Shown here piece after piece: positions 1 to 6,382 of a DNA stretch of 7,632 bases. Location: positions 1-7,632 of the forward strand of contig CAKTFI010000049.1 in assembly GCA_934555865.1 (NCBI GenBank). Reading direction: 5' to 3'. The translations under genes and the position numbers were made by a program. The notes under the pieces were generated by a model, which did not search any database, had not been told where the DNA came from, and saw only the letters and a list, made by a program, of their open reading frames with translations. Position 1 is the stretch's first letter, and every line of letters starts with the position of its first letter. Source of the stretch: an uncultured Christensenellaceae bacterium. GTDB lineage: Bacteria > Bacillota > Clostridia > Christensenellales > Christensenellaceae.

Positions 1-1
1 C

Positions 2-1498
2 CCTAACACGGCGGGCGGCGAGACCGGCGGGACGCTGCGGCTCAACCTGCCGGACATTACTTCGCTGCACCCGCTGGAGCAGGTGTCGGAGGCGGTGGGA
101 AACCTGTTCTCGCTCCTGTTCGATCCGGCGGTCCGCGTGAATGCCGACGGGAGCTGCAGCGCGAACATCCTGGAGAGCTGGGAGATCTCCGAGGACGGGT
201 GCGAATACACCTTTTCCATCCGCAAGAATGTGGCCTTTCACGATACCTCCTATGGGACGGTCGATGCGGAGGACATCCTCTTCTGCCTGGACTATGTCGT
301 CAAGCACGAATCCGCCGCGCTGCATGCCTATGCCGACGGCGTGGAAAGCTATGAAAAGGTGGACGACCTGACGATCCGCGTGCGCACGAGCGGCAAAAAG
401 CGCAACCTGCCTTATCTGTTCGGCTTCTATGTCGTGCCGAAGGAATACTACGCCCAAAAGAAGGCCTCGACCAAGGCGCTGCCGGTGGGAACGGGGGCGT
501 ATGCGGCGGAAAGCTATGCCGAGGGGGAGAGCATGCGCCTCGTGCGCAACGCCTCCTGGTGGAAGGTGGCGCCCGCCTATGCGGCCATCGAGCTGACGCC
601 GGTGGCGGAGGACCGCATCGTGCTCGGGAGCGATGTCTTTTCGGACTATGAGATGCTGTTCACCGATTCGCTGGCGGCGGGCAGCCTCGGCGTCGCGGGC
701 AAGGTGGATGTGCACCAGATCCGGACGCCGTACCTCACCTGCCTGGTGCCCAATGTCTATAACCGGGCGATGGGGGATGCCAACCTGCGCCGCGCGATCG
801 CCTATGGCGTCGACCGGGCAAAGCTCATCTCCTCGACGCTGATGGGCCTTGGCGAGGCGACGGTGACGCCGCTCTCGGAAAATTTCTGGGCGGTCAACAA
901 GACGGCACAGTCCACCGCGGCGCAGGACAAGAGCCTGGCGCTTTCCTACCTGGAAAAGGCGGGCTATCGGACGGCGGAGGACGGCCGGCAGTATACGATC
1001 AACAGCGACGGGACGCGGAGCTACCTCTCTCTGCGGCTGCTGTACACGCCGAGCGGCGGCGCGTATGACCTGAACGGGGCGGTCGCGCAGGCCATCGCCG
1101 AGAGCCTGGGCGAGATCGGGGTGCGCGTAGAGCTCGTCGCGCAGGACGCCGATACCTATCTTTCGACGCTGCAAAAGGGCAATTTCCAGCTGGCGCTCTG
1201 TCAATTCTATATGTATGCGGATCAAGACCTGCGCTTCCTGTTTCGCGATGCCTGCAATTACGGAAATTTTCACGATTCGGCATTGCAGCAGGCGCTCTCG
1301 GCCTGCGCTTCGGCGCTTTCGGAGGAGGAGACACAGGCGGCCTTCACCGAGCTGCAGACGCAGCTGGTCGAAAAAATGCCGGTCATCGGGCTGTACTATG
1401 CGGAGCACTGCCTGCTTGTCAACAGCAGCATTTCCATACCATCGAAGCTCTGTTTTGCAAAAATTTTCCAAAACATCAACGAGTGGAAGCAAAAATAG
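2..1498 (+). CDS. Peptide/nickel-type ABC transporter substrate-binding protein (SBP family 5), 5' end off the window
   Basis: This is the extracellular substrate-binding component of an oligopeptide/dipeptide-type ABC importer, expected to be a lipoprotein on the outer face of the membrane. The frame is open from base 2, so 498 residues are visible. The signal peptide, lipobox and true start lie left of the window, and the GTG at 83 is an internal valine. Seen directly: a Gly/Thr-rich start of the mature chain (GGTLRLNLPDITSLHPLE), then the family 5 hallmarks YTFSIRKNVAFHD (visible residues 69-81), TVDAEDILF (86-94), PVGTGAY (161-167), LVRNASWW (180-187) and the closing FQNINEWKQK. The frame is intact. 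No permease or ATPase gene follows, so any transporter partners must lie upstream. The ligand cannot be told from sequence. No clear terminator separates this gene from the small gene 71 bp downstream. Confidence 0.93.
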   Translation, partial: PNTAGGETGGTLRLNLPDITSLHPLEQVSEAVGNLFSLLFDPAVRVNADGSCSANILESWEISEDGCEYTFSIRKNVAFHDTSYGTVDAEDILFCLDYVVKHESAALHAYADGVESYEKVDDLTIRVRTSGKKRNLPYLFGFYVVPKEYYAQKKASTKALPVGTGAYAAESYAEGESMRLVRNASWWKVAPAYAAIELTPVAEDRIVLGSDVFSDYEMLFTDSLAAGSLGVAGKVDVHQIRTPYLTCLVPNVYNRAMGDANLRRAIAYGVDRAKLISSTLMGLGEATVTPLSENFWAVNKTAQSTAAQDKSLALSYLEKAGYRTAEDGRQYTINSDGTRSYLSLRLLYTPSGGAYDLNGAVAQAIAESLGEIGVRVELVAQDADTYLSTLQKGNFQLALCQFYMYADQDLRFLFRDACNYGNFHDSALQQALSACASALSEEETQAAFTELQTQLVEKMPVIGLYYAEHCLLVNSSISIPSKLCFAKIFQNINEWKQK

Positions 1499-1569
1499 CC
1501 AAAAAAGCGGATAAATAAAACGTGGCGGACGGCGCATACTATCTCTAAAATCAAAAGGAGGTAAGTTGT

Positions 1570-1737
1570 ATGTCCAAGAACACGCCGAACTATAACATTC
1601 GCTGCTGCGTCACGAGTTGCGCGAACCATTGTGCGCAGGAGGAATACTGTGCGCTCGACTGTGTGTGCATCGGCACGCACGAGGCGCATCCGCAGATGGA
1701 GGAATGCACGGATTGTCAGTCCTTTATTCGCAAGTAA
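1570..1737 (+). CDS. DUF1540 cysteine-rich small protein (55 aa)
   Basis: A 55-residue protein rich in cysteine, matching the DUF1540 pattern as I know it: an I-x-C-x-V-x-x-C opening and a C-T-D-C-x-S-F ending. Nine cysteines are visible (residues 12, 13, 17, 21, 27, 31, 33, 46, 49), and the end reads ECTDCQSFIRK. The function of the family is unknown; the Cys/His pattern suggests metal binding, which is inference. The start is well supported: AAAGGAGG at 1554-1561 lies 8 nt before the ATG. There is no signal peptide or membrane segment, so it is probably cytoplasmic. It sits between the transporter gene and a strong terminator. I see no convincing promoter of its own, so it may be co-transcribed with the upstream gene or use a weak promoter in 1499-1553. 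Confidence 0.88.
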   Translation: MSKNTPNYNIRCCVTSCANHCAQEEYCALDCVCIGTHEAHPQMEECTDCQSFIRK

Positions 1738-1750
1738 CGCGCGGGCAAAC

Positions 1751-1782
1751 AAAAAGCAGACGAGAGGATCGTCTGCTTTTTT
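1751..1782. terminator. Bidirectional intrinsic terminator between DUF1540 and YdcF genes
   Basis: A perfect 13-bp stem (1751-1763 with 1769-1781) encloses a 5-nt loop (GAGGA). A run of six T follows on the + strand, and a run of five T followed by GTTT on the - strand. It lies 13 bp after the DUF1540 stop and 26 bp beyond the stop of the convergent YdcF gene, so it can end transcription from both sides. Confidence 0.9.
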
Positions 1783-1808
1783 GATGCGGAAAAATCGCCG
1801 AAAAGGCG

Positions 1809-2564
1809 TCATCTGCGCCGGGCGCGCCGCAAGAGGAACTTGATCTCGGCCAAGTATTCCCGCAGCAGGTTGTTGGGCAGGAACTTCCGGTTGGAGGGGG
1901 CGGCGACGCCAAAGACTGGGGAGAGCCCGCAGGCCTTGGCGATCTGCATGGCGCGGAACAGGTGGAAGTTGTTGGTGACCAGGCCGACGCGCGCGCCGGG
2001 CGGGAGGAGTGGCAGGCAGTTTTGGATGTTCTCCTCCGTGCTGCGCGAGGCGCATTCCAGCACGAGCCGCGCGGAGGGGATGCCGCGCTGCCGCAGGTAG
2101 TCTGCCATAGTCTCCGCCTCGGGTTGGGGCTCGTTGGCCCCCTGCCCGCCGGACAGGATGCATTGCGTGTCCGGGTTCTCCCGGAGATAGGCAAGCGCAC
2201 GGTCGAGGCGATGTTGCAGCACGGGGCTTGGGCCGTCTGGGCGTACCTGCGCTCCCAACACGAGCAGGTGCGAGAGCCCCGGCCTGACCGCGGCGCGCGC
2301 TTGGGATCGGACGCGCAGGCAAAAGGCGCAAAACCCTGCGAGAAATACCGCTAGGAGGGCGAGCATGGCATACAGAACGCCGGAGGGGAGGAAGCGATCG
2401 AGCGAAAACCAGATCCCGACAGATGCGGCGAGCAAGCCGAACGCCAGCGCGAACCAGACGGCAAAAAAATGCGTCCCAGAGCGGATGCGGCGAATAGTCA
2501 GGCCATAGCGGACACAGAGGATCGCCGCGTCGAGGGCGAAGAGGGAGAGCAGAGTGCGAAGCAT
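1809..2564 (-). CDS. YdcF/SanA/ElyC-family membrane protein (DUF218 domain)
   Basis: A 251-residue protein with an N-terminal membrane part and a C-terminal DUF218 domain, the family of E. coli YdcF, SanA and ElyC. Members are linked to envelope maintenance, but their biochemical reaction is not settled. Seen directly: hydrophobic segments at about residues 1-20, 32-52 and 62-83, then the DUF218 landmarks LVLGAQVR (101-108), SGGQGANEPQPEAETM (138-153), SRSTEENIQN (173-182) and TNNFHLFRA (197-205), the last carrying the family histidine (H201). All landmarks are present, so the domain looks functional. The ATG at 2564 is preceded by AAAGGAAG (2571-2578) with 6 nt spacing. The gene is monocistronic: it has its own promoter and a terminator downstream, and it diverges from the PatB-type gene. 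A specific substrate cannot be assigned. Confidence 0.92.
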   Translation of the reverse strand: MLRTLLSLFALDAAILCVRYGLTIRRIRSGTHFFAVWFALAFGLLAASVGIWFSLDRFLPSGVLYAMLALLAVFLAGFCAFCLRVRSQARAAVRPGLSHLLVLGAQVRPDGPSPVLQHRLDRALAYLRENPDTQCILSGGQGANEPQPEAETMADYLRQRGIPSARLVLECASRSTEENIQNCLPLLPPGARVGLVTNNFHLFRAMQIAKACGLSPVFGVAAPSNRKFLPNNLLREYLAEIKFLLRRARRR

Positions 2565-2594
2565 GGGGGACTTCCTTTCCGGGTGTTTTCTTTC

Positions 2595-2622
2595 ATTATA
2601 CTATGCCGCGCCCGGTTTGCAA
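2595..2622 (-). promoter_or_regulatory. Sigma-A-type promoter for the YdcF-family gene
   Basis: On the - strand, TTGCAA (2617-2622) and a consensus TATAAT (2595-2600) are separated by 16 bp. Transcription would begin near 2588, giving a leader of about 24 nt that contains the ribosome binding site. The -10 is perfect and the -35 matches four of six positions. Confidence 0.7.
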
Positions 2623-2647
2623 AGCGGCTCGCCGCCGCCCATTTTGC

Positions 2648-2681
2648 CGGGAAATGCAGGATTTGCCCGATTGCAATTGCA
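2648..2681. promoter_or_regulatory. Candidate operator: two palindromic stretches at the lyase promoter
   Basis: An imperfect inverted repeat (2648-2655 with 2661-2669, one bulged base, 5-nt centre) is followed at once by a perfect 10-bp palindrome, TGCAATTGCA (2672-2681), which overlaps the -35 box of the PatB-type gene. The position suits a repressor or activator site, but no regulator is encoded next to it. The functional reading is inference. Confidence 0.35.
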
Positions 2682-2699
2682 CGCGGCTTTCGTTATAAT
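2671..2699 (+). promoter_or_regulatory. Sigma-A-type promoter for the MalY/PatB gene
   Basis: TTGCAA (2671-2676) and a perfect TATAAT (2694-2699) have the ideal 17-bp spacing. Transcription would start near 2706, giving a leader of about 62 nt. A second, weaker TATACT (2714-2719) lies downstream without a good -35. Confidence 0.8.
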
Positions 2700-2725
2700 A
2701 AAAATGTTGCATATATACTATGGTA

Positions 2726-2744
2726 GGCGCCGAGTTTGGGCGCC
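2726..2744 (+). other. Leader hairpin upstream of the MalY/PatB gene
   Basis: Two copies of GGCGCC (2726-2731 and 2739-2744) form a 6-bp all-G/C stem around a 7-nt loop in the predicted leader. There is no following T-run, so it is not a terminator, and it is too small for a known riboswitch. It may affect mRNA stability or start-site access. Confidence 0.45.
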
Positions 2745-2752
2745 GAACAGGA

Positions 2753-2760
2753 AAGAAGGA
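2753..2760 (+). promoter_or_regulatory. Ribosome binding site fixing the MalY/PatB start at 2768
   Basis: AAGAAGGA ends 7 nt before the ATG at 2768. An in-frame ATG at 2720 exists, but it lies only about 14 nt after the predicted transcription start, has no ribosome binding site and would add 16 residues (MVGAEFGRRTGKKEHR) unlike the family N-terminus. Confidence 0.75.
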
Positions 2761-2767
2761 ACACAGA

Positions 2768-3973
2768 ATGAAGTACGATTTCGTGTCGATTATGGATCGC
2801 GTCGGCAAGGATGCGATTGCTGTCGAAGGTTTGGGCAACGGCAAGGCGCCGGGCGCGCCGAAGGAAGGTTTTGACATCATCCCCATGTGGGTTGCGGACA
2901 TGAACTTCCCGACCGTCCCCACGATCCCGGAGGCCATCATTGCGCGTACGCAGCACCCCGCTTATGGCTATTTTGCCCCGCGCAAGGAATATTTTGACTC
3001 GATCATCCGCTGGCAGGAGACGCACAACGGCGCGACCGGCCTCACGGAGGATTGCATCGGGTATGAAAACGGCGTGCTCGGCGGCGTGGTGAGCGCGCTC
3101 AACATCTGCTGCTCCCGCGGGGACAAGGTGCTGCTCCATTCGCCGACCTATATCGGCTTCACCGGCAGTCTTGGCAATAACGGCTACGAAATCGTACATA
3201 GCCCGCTCGTCAAGGACGAAAACGGCGTGTGGCGCATGGACTACGAGGACATGGAACAGAAGCTCCGCGACGAGCACATCCATGCGACGGTGTTCTGCTC
3301 GCCGCACAACCCCTGCGGCCGCGTTTGGGAGCGCTGGGAGATTGAAAAGGCGATGGCGCTGTTTGAAAAATACGATGTCACGGTAATTTCGGACGAGATC
3401 TGGTCGGATCTGACGCTGTTCGGCAACAAGCATGTGCCCACGCAGTCGGTTTCGGACTATGCGAGAAACCACACGATCGCGCTGTATGCGCCTTCCAAGA
3501 CCTTCAACCTGGCCGGACTGGTGGGCAGCTACCACATCATCTATAACCCAACGCTGCGCGACCGCGTGCGCAAGGAAAGCTCCCTGTCGCACTACAATTC
3601 CATGAATGTGCTGTCCATGTACGCCCTGATCGGCGCATACCGCAAGGAGGGCGAGGAATGGCTGGAAGAGCTGCGCGAGGTGCTGGGCGGCAATGTGGAA
3701 TATGCCTGCGACTTCATCCGGACGCACTTTGAAGGCGTCGAATGCTTTAAGCCGGAGGGCACCTACATGCTCTTTTTGGACTGCACGAAGTGGTGCGAGG
3801 CGCACGGCAAGACGATCGAAGAGGTCGAGCAGGCAGCCTGGGATGTGGGCGTCGCGGTGCAGGATGGCCGCATGTTCCACGGCCCGTGCCATCTGCGCAT
3901 GAACCTGGCGCTCCCGCTCTCGAGAGTGCAGGAAGCCATGGCGCGCCTGGAAAAGCATGTGTTTTGCAAATAA
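2768..3973 (+). CDS. patB: MalY/PatB-family PLP-dependent C-S lyase / aminotransferase
   Basis: A complete 401-residue fold-type I PLP enzyme of the MalY/PatB class. Characterised members cleave the C-S bond of cystathionine or cysteine conjugates, giving pyruvate, ammonia and a thiol; some act as aminotransferases. Seen directly: the family-type start MKYDFVSIMDR, MWVADMNF (residues 40-47), HPAYGYF (63-69), SPHNPCGR (178-185), SDEIWSDL (208-215, with the PLP-ring aspartate D209), APSKTFNLAGL (241-251, with K244 as the expected Schiff-base lysine) and HLRMNLA (375-381, with R377 as the expected carboxylate-binding arginine). No key residue is missing and the length is normal. It is cytoplasmic, with no signal or membrane segment. 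It stands alone between its own promoter and terminator, so context does not tell methionine metabolism from another cysteine-derived substrate. The family is certain; the symbol and exact substrate are not. Confidence 0.93.
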   Translation: MKYDFVSIMDRVGKDAIAVEGLGNGKAPGAPKEGFDIIPMWVADMNFPTVPTIPEAIIARTQHPAYGYFAPRKEYFDSIIRWQETHNGATGLTEDCIGYENGVLGGVVSALNICCSRGDKVLLHSPTYIGFTGSLGNNGYEIVHSPLVKDENGVWRMDYEDMEQKLRDEHIHATVFCSPHNPCGRVWERWEIEKAMALFEKYDVTVISDEIWSDLTLFGNKHVPTQSVSDYARNHTIALYAPSKTFNLAGLVGSYHIIYNPTLRDRVRKESSLSHYNSMNVLSMYALIGAYRKEGEEWLEELREVLGGNVEYACDFIRTHFEGVECFKPEGTYMLFLDCTKWCEAHGKTIEEVEQAAWDVGVAVQDGRMFHGPCHLRMNLALPLSRVQEAMARLEKHVFCK

Positions 3974-3993
3974 CATCGCAGGATCAAAAGAAA

Positions 3994-4032
3994 ACCCCGA
4001 TGGGCCGGATGGCTCGTCGGGGTCTTTGTTTT
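3994..4032. terminator. Bidirectional intrinsic terminator after the lyase gene
   Basis: A 13-bp stem with two G-U pairs (3994-4006 with 4011-4023) closes a GGAT tetraloop, followed by CTTTGTTTT on the + strand. On the - strand the same stem is followed by a TTTTCTTTT tract. It starts 20 bp after the lyase stop and ends 7 bp short of the stop of the convergent beta-helix gene, so it serves both. Confidence 0.85.
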
Positions 4033-4039
4033 CTGGGGG

Positions 4040-5503
4040 TTAGCGGAGGACGGTGCCGTCGGCCAGGGTGATGGTGTGGCCGTTTAGGCGGATCGTCCCG
4101 GCGTTTTCCAGGCTCGTGATCGTGCAGTCGCCCGTCACTTCCCACACGCAACCCTCCTCGATCGTGATGACGGCGTGCGCGGCGTCCGTGCTGCCGCCCT
4201 CGGCGTTGTCCACGATGTTGACCGCGCCGGTATACACGCTGCCGTTTTTCATCGTCAGCTGGAGCGTAGAGATGGTGTCCACCTCGATGTCGCCCGCGAC
4301 CTGCTGCGCGTCCAGCGTGAGCTGCGCCTGCGCGCCGTTGCTGCCTGCCTTGCCCCAGCCGTTGGCGGCCGAGTTGCCGCTGACGCGCAGGAACAGGCCG
4401 TCGGCGTCCAGGTTGGAGATCGCCACCTGGGAAAGCGAAATTTCACAGGAGGTGTTGGTGACATAGAGGAGGTCGCCGCTCTTGCCGGTGAGCGACCCGC
4501 CCGTCATGGAGAAGGTGGACAGCCCCTCTGCGGCATCGCCGGACATGGACTGATAAATGAGCACATTGTGCACATTGATGGCGGAGCTCGCGCCCTCGGT
4601 CTTACTCATGCTGTCCGTTACGGTGCAGTCCTCGAGGAGGATGGAGTTGTTCCCCTCGATGACCAACGCCTCCGAGTTTTCCGCCGTCAGTGTAGCGTCC
4701 TTGACCTGGATGTCGGCAGTGGAATACACGGCGGGCGAGTTATACCCATGGCTTGCATAGCTGCCGCCCTGCACCAAGACCGTGCCGCCGCCGCGGTCCG
4801 AACGGATCGCCGCGGAGGAATTGCCCGCCGTGTCGACCGTGAGGTTGTTGGCGTAGGTCGTGCCGCCGCCGGTCGTCTGGATGCCGCCGGAATTGTCTGC
4901 TGTCGTCGTGATGGTCGAATCCGAAACGGTGACGGTCGTGCCGCTGCCATAGCTGAACACGCCGTTGCCGTTCTGCGCGGAAGAGGTGATCGTGGCGTCC
5001 TCGATGGTCACATTCGCCCCGTTGGCGGCGAGGAGGGCGGCATTCGTGCCGTAGAAATCGCCGTTTTCGGGGTTGGAGGAAGCGCCGCTGCTCTTGGAAA
5101 CGGTGATGCCGGACAGCGTGACCTCCGCGCCGTCGATGCGCAGGGCGTTTTCGTCGTCGCCCTCCGGCTTTTGCGGGGGTGTGTCCGAAGGCGCTGCGTC
5201 ACTGCCGCCGTTTGGCGCCGTCGTATCGCTGCCGTCGCCGCTCGGGGCGGAGGGAGCGCCGCCATTAGAAGCGTTGTCCGGCGGCGTGGACTGTGTGCTG
5301 TCCTGCGCGTCCGAGGAGGCGTCTGCCCCTTCGCCCGCATTGCCGGGGAGCGCCGGGGGCGTCTGCTCATCGCTGTCCTCCGGCTTCTGCGGCGGCTGCT
5401 GCGCGTCCTCTTCGGCCCATTCCCCGAGCGCCAGGGTGACGCTGGTGCCATCGATCGCGGAGATCCGCCTGTACCTGCGGCCGATCCGGAAGGGCTTTTG
5501 CAT
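4040..5503 (-). CDS. Secreted-type beta-helix (adhesin-like) protein, 5'-truncated
   Basis: A large low-complexity protein resembling surface or secreted right-handed beta-helix proteins common in gut Clostridia; its function is unknown. Numbered from the ATG at 5503 (487 aa): an ISAIDGTSVTLALGEW segment (14-29); a Pro/Gly/Ser/Asp-rich linker (about 32-118) with two PPQKPE motifs; then repeated short beta-strand turns from about 120 to the end, such as NVTIEDATITSS, TVTVSDSTITTT and DIQVKDATLTAE, plus the family-like AAIRSDRGGGT and NVLIYQSMSGDA stretches. The 5' end is missing. There is no signal peptide before the ISAIDG segment, and the residues before it (RIGRRYRR) are unlike a leader. 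The frame stays open upstream to 5566 only because it runs antisense to a histidine kinase remnant. No start has a well-placed ribosome binding site. It is probably unexpressed or non-exported, although the rest of the frame is intact. Confidence 0.75.
   Translation of the reverse strand: MQKPFRIGRRYRRISAIDGTSVTLALGEWAEEDAQQPPQKPEDSDEQTPPALPGNAGEGADASSDAQDSTQSTPPDNASNGGAPSAPSGDGSDTTAPNGGSDAAPSDTPPQKPEGDDENALRIDGAEVTLSGITVSKSSGASSNPENGDFYGTNAALLAANGANVTIEDATITSSAQNGNGVFSYGSGTTVTVSDSTITTTADNSGGIQTTGGGTTYANNLTVDTAGNSSAAIRSDRGGGTVLVQGGSYASHGYNSPAVYSTADIQVKDATLTAENSEALVIEGNNSILLEDCTVTDSMSKTEGASSAINVHNVLIYQSMSGDAAEGLSTFSMTGGSLTGKSGDLLYVTNTSCEISLSQVAISNLDADGLFLRVSGNSAANGWGKAGSNGAQAQLTLDAQQVAGDIEVDTISTLQLTMKNGSVYTGAVNIVDNAEGGSTDAAHAVITIEEGCVWEVTGDCTITSLENAGTIRLNGHTITLADGTVLR
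5161..5392 (-). repeat. Short direct repeat encoding the PPQKPE linker motif
   Basis: Bases 5161-5176 and 5377-5392 match at 15 of 16 positions and encode PPQKPEG and PPQKPED at the two ends of the proline-rich linker. This suggests the linker grew by internal duplication. Confidence 0.55.
5465..5489. other. Deletion/rearrangement junction between two 5'-truncated genes
   Basis: The - strand frame is recognisable beta-helix protein up to 5464 (ISAIDG). The + strand frame is recognisable histidine kinase from about 5490 (KGFCISTRNACENL). Neither continues past this 25-bp interval, and no promoter or ribosome binding site lies between them. A six-base direct repeat, GATCCG, occurs at 5462-5467 and 5483-5488, near both sides of the junction; it could be a trace of microhomology or chance. 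Confidence 0.65.
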
Positions 5504-5717
5504 CTCCACCCGCAACGCCTGCGAGAATCTGGATTCGCTGGAGGAGGACAAGCTGTTCGATCGCTTTTACCGGGGTGACCCTTCGCGGAACGCCGGGACG
5601 CCGGGGTTTGGCGTGGGGCTTTCCATGGTGCGCAGCATCGCGGAAAACCACAAGGGCGCGGCATACGCCAAAAAGACAGAGGACGGGGAATTGGAGATTG
5701 GCGCAGAGCTGCGGTGA
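5490..5717 (+). pseudogene. Sensor histidine kinase remnant (C-terminal end of the ATPase domain)
   Basis: Only the last 75 codons of a two-component sensor kinase remain. Seen directly: TRNACENL (7-14), corresponding to the end of the region after the N-box; LFDRFYRGDPSRN (22-34), an F-box-like segment; GFGVGLSMVRSIAENHKG (39-56), the G2-box helix and lid; and an ordinary C-terminus ending at TGA 5715-5717. The N-box, the phosphorylated histidine, the dimerisation helices and the sensor/membrane part are all absent. Upstream, the frame only reads antisense through the beta-helix gene. It cannot bind ATP or autophosphorylate. The lost part, and perhaps a response regulator gene, would have lain to the left on the + strand. 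Confidence 0.82.
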
Positions 5718-5718
5718 C

Positions 5719-5750
5719 AAAAAACGCCTCCGGGGTGACCGGAGGCGTTT
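5719..5750. terminator. Intrinsic terminator, strongest for the - strand lipoprotein/zinc-ribbon operon
   Basis: A perfect 12-bp stem (5722-5733 with 5739-5750) encloses the loop GGTGA. On the - strand it is followed by six T, 15 bp after the zinc-ribbon gene stop. On the + strand, after the kinase remnant, the T-run is only three long, so termination there is probably weaker. Confidence 0.85.
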
Positions 5751-5765
5751 GGCGTCTTTACAGGC

Positions 5766-6353
5766 TTAGAGGCTTTGGCCGCACTTGGGGCAGAATTTGC
5801 TGCCGGGTGCGACCGCTTCGCCGCAATGCGGGCAGTTGGTGAGCAGCTTTGTACCGCAGGCGCTGCAAAATTTCGCGCCCTGGGGCAGCGGCGCATGGCA
5901 CTGCGGGCAGTATTGCTGCGCCTCGGCTGCGGCGGATGCAGCCGGTCCCGCGGCGGTCGAAAAGCCCGCCACGCCGCCGACGCAGCGGCCGATGACCTCG
6001 AAGATCTCGGAGGGGAGCTTCTTCTGCTTATACGCACCGATGCCGGAGGTGATGGCCAGCGGCCACAAAAGGAAGAGCCCGACGGCCCCTGCGCCGAGCT
6101 TGTCGGCCCATTGCCCCTCGCCGATGGTGACATTGAGCGCGCTGCCGCTCAGGGAAAACTGCACGGTCGTGGCGAGCTTCATCCCCGAAAGCATGCGCAG
6201 CGTATCGCCCTGGCTCGCCTGGAGCAGGCACCCGCCCTGGGTGTATGCGGTCTGGACATCCATCTTCTTTTCCTCACGCAGAAAGCGCTCGAGCTGTTGC
6301 ACGATTTCCTCCATGCGGATCCCATTCAATTCAAAAACTCTTGATTCTGCCAT
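5766..6353 (-). CDS. Membrane protein with two C-terminal zinc ribbons
   Basis: A 195-residue protein of unknown function. The order is: an amphipathic N-terminal region (about 1-80) with alternating strands; a hydrophobic segment at about 86-107 (GAGAVGLFLLWPLAITSGIG) that is probably one membrane span; an Ala-rich linker (about 126-147); and two tandem four-cysteine zinc ribbons. Ribbon 1 uses C149, C152, C163 and C166, and ribbon 2 uses C174, C177, C188 and C191, each CPxC...FCxxCG. All eight ligands are present. Proteins of this layout are usually annotated only as zinc-ribbon-domain proteins. The start at 6353 is chosen because GGGAGG lies 6 nt upstream; a longer frame from 6434 would overlap the preceding lipoprotein gene and adds an unconvincing 27 residues. 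It is the second gene of an operon, 29 bp after the lipoprotein stop, and is followed by a terminator. Confidence 0.88.
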   Translation of the reverse strand: MAESRVFELNGIRMEEIVQQLERFLREEKKMDVQTAYTQGGCLLQASQGDTLRMLSGMKLATTVQFSLSGSALNVTIGEGQWADKLGAGAVGLFLLWPLAITSGIGAYKQKKLPSEIFEVIGRCVGGVAGFSTAAGPAASAAAEAQQYCPQCHAPLPQGAKFCSACGTKLLTNCPHCGEAVAPGSKFCPKCGQSL

Positions 6354-6359
6354 ATGCGG

Positions 6360-6365
6360 CCTCCC
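6360..6365 (-). promoter_or_regulatory. Ribosome binding site fixing the zinc-ribbon gene start
   Basis: GGGAGG on the - strand with a 6-nt spacer to the ATG at 6353. It excludes the upstream in-frame start at 6434, which lies inside the lipoprotein gene. Confidence 0.75.
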
Positions 6366-6382
6366 TTTCGTTCGTAAACAGA

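Noticed and set aside
83..85. GTG at 83 as the start of the transporter protein
   Set aside because: The frame continues upstream to base 2 with a typical mature N-terminus (GGTLRLNLPD), and there is no ribosome binding site before 83; it is an internal valine.
1499..1553. Terminator or promoter between the transporter and DUF1540 genes
   Set aside because: I found no stable stem with a T-run and no -35/-10 pair with acceptable spacing; TACTAT near 1537 lacks a partner.
1570..1737. Six-cysteine SCIFF-type ranthipeptide precursor
   Set aside because: The peptide has nine cysteines with the DUF1540 C-T-D-C-x-S-F ending, and no radical SAM maturase gene follows; the next gene is a YdcF-family protein.
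1396..2331. A 311-codon - strand frame overlapping the YdcF gene, the terminator and the DUF1540 gene
   Set aside because: It runs through a strong terminator and antisense to two supported genes, and is Pro/Arg-rich with no domain signature.
2700..2767. Riboswitch or T-box upstream of the lyase gene
   Set aside because: The predicted leader is only about 62 nt with a single 6-bp stem and no terminator/antiterminator pair or conserved aptamer bases.
2693..3976. A 427-codon - strand open frame opposite the MalY/PatB gene
   Set aside because: The + strand carries every PLP-enzyme landmark. The antisense translation is His/Arg/Val-rich and matches no family I know.
5551..5551. TTG at 5551 as the start of the beta-helix protein
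   Set aside because: It lies inside the histidine kinase remnant on the other strand, and the first residues read as antisense of the kinase rather than a signal peptide.
4175..5578. A 467-codon + strand open frame opposite the beta-helix gene
   Set aside because: It is rich in Arg, Ala, Val and Gly with no recognisable motif and lies wholly antisense to a clear repeat protein; G/C-rich codon structure keeps the opposite frame open.
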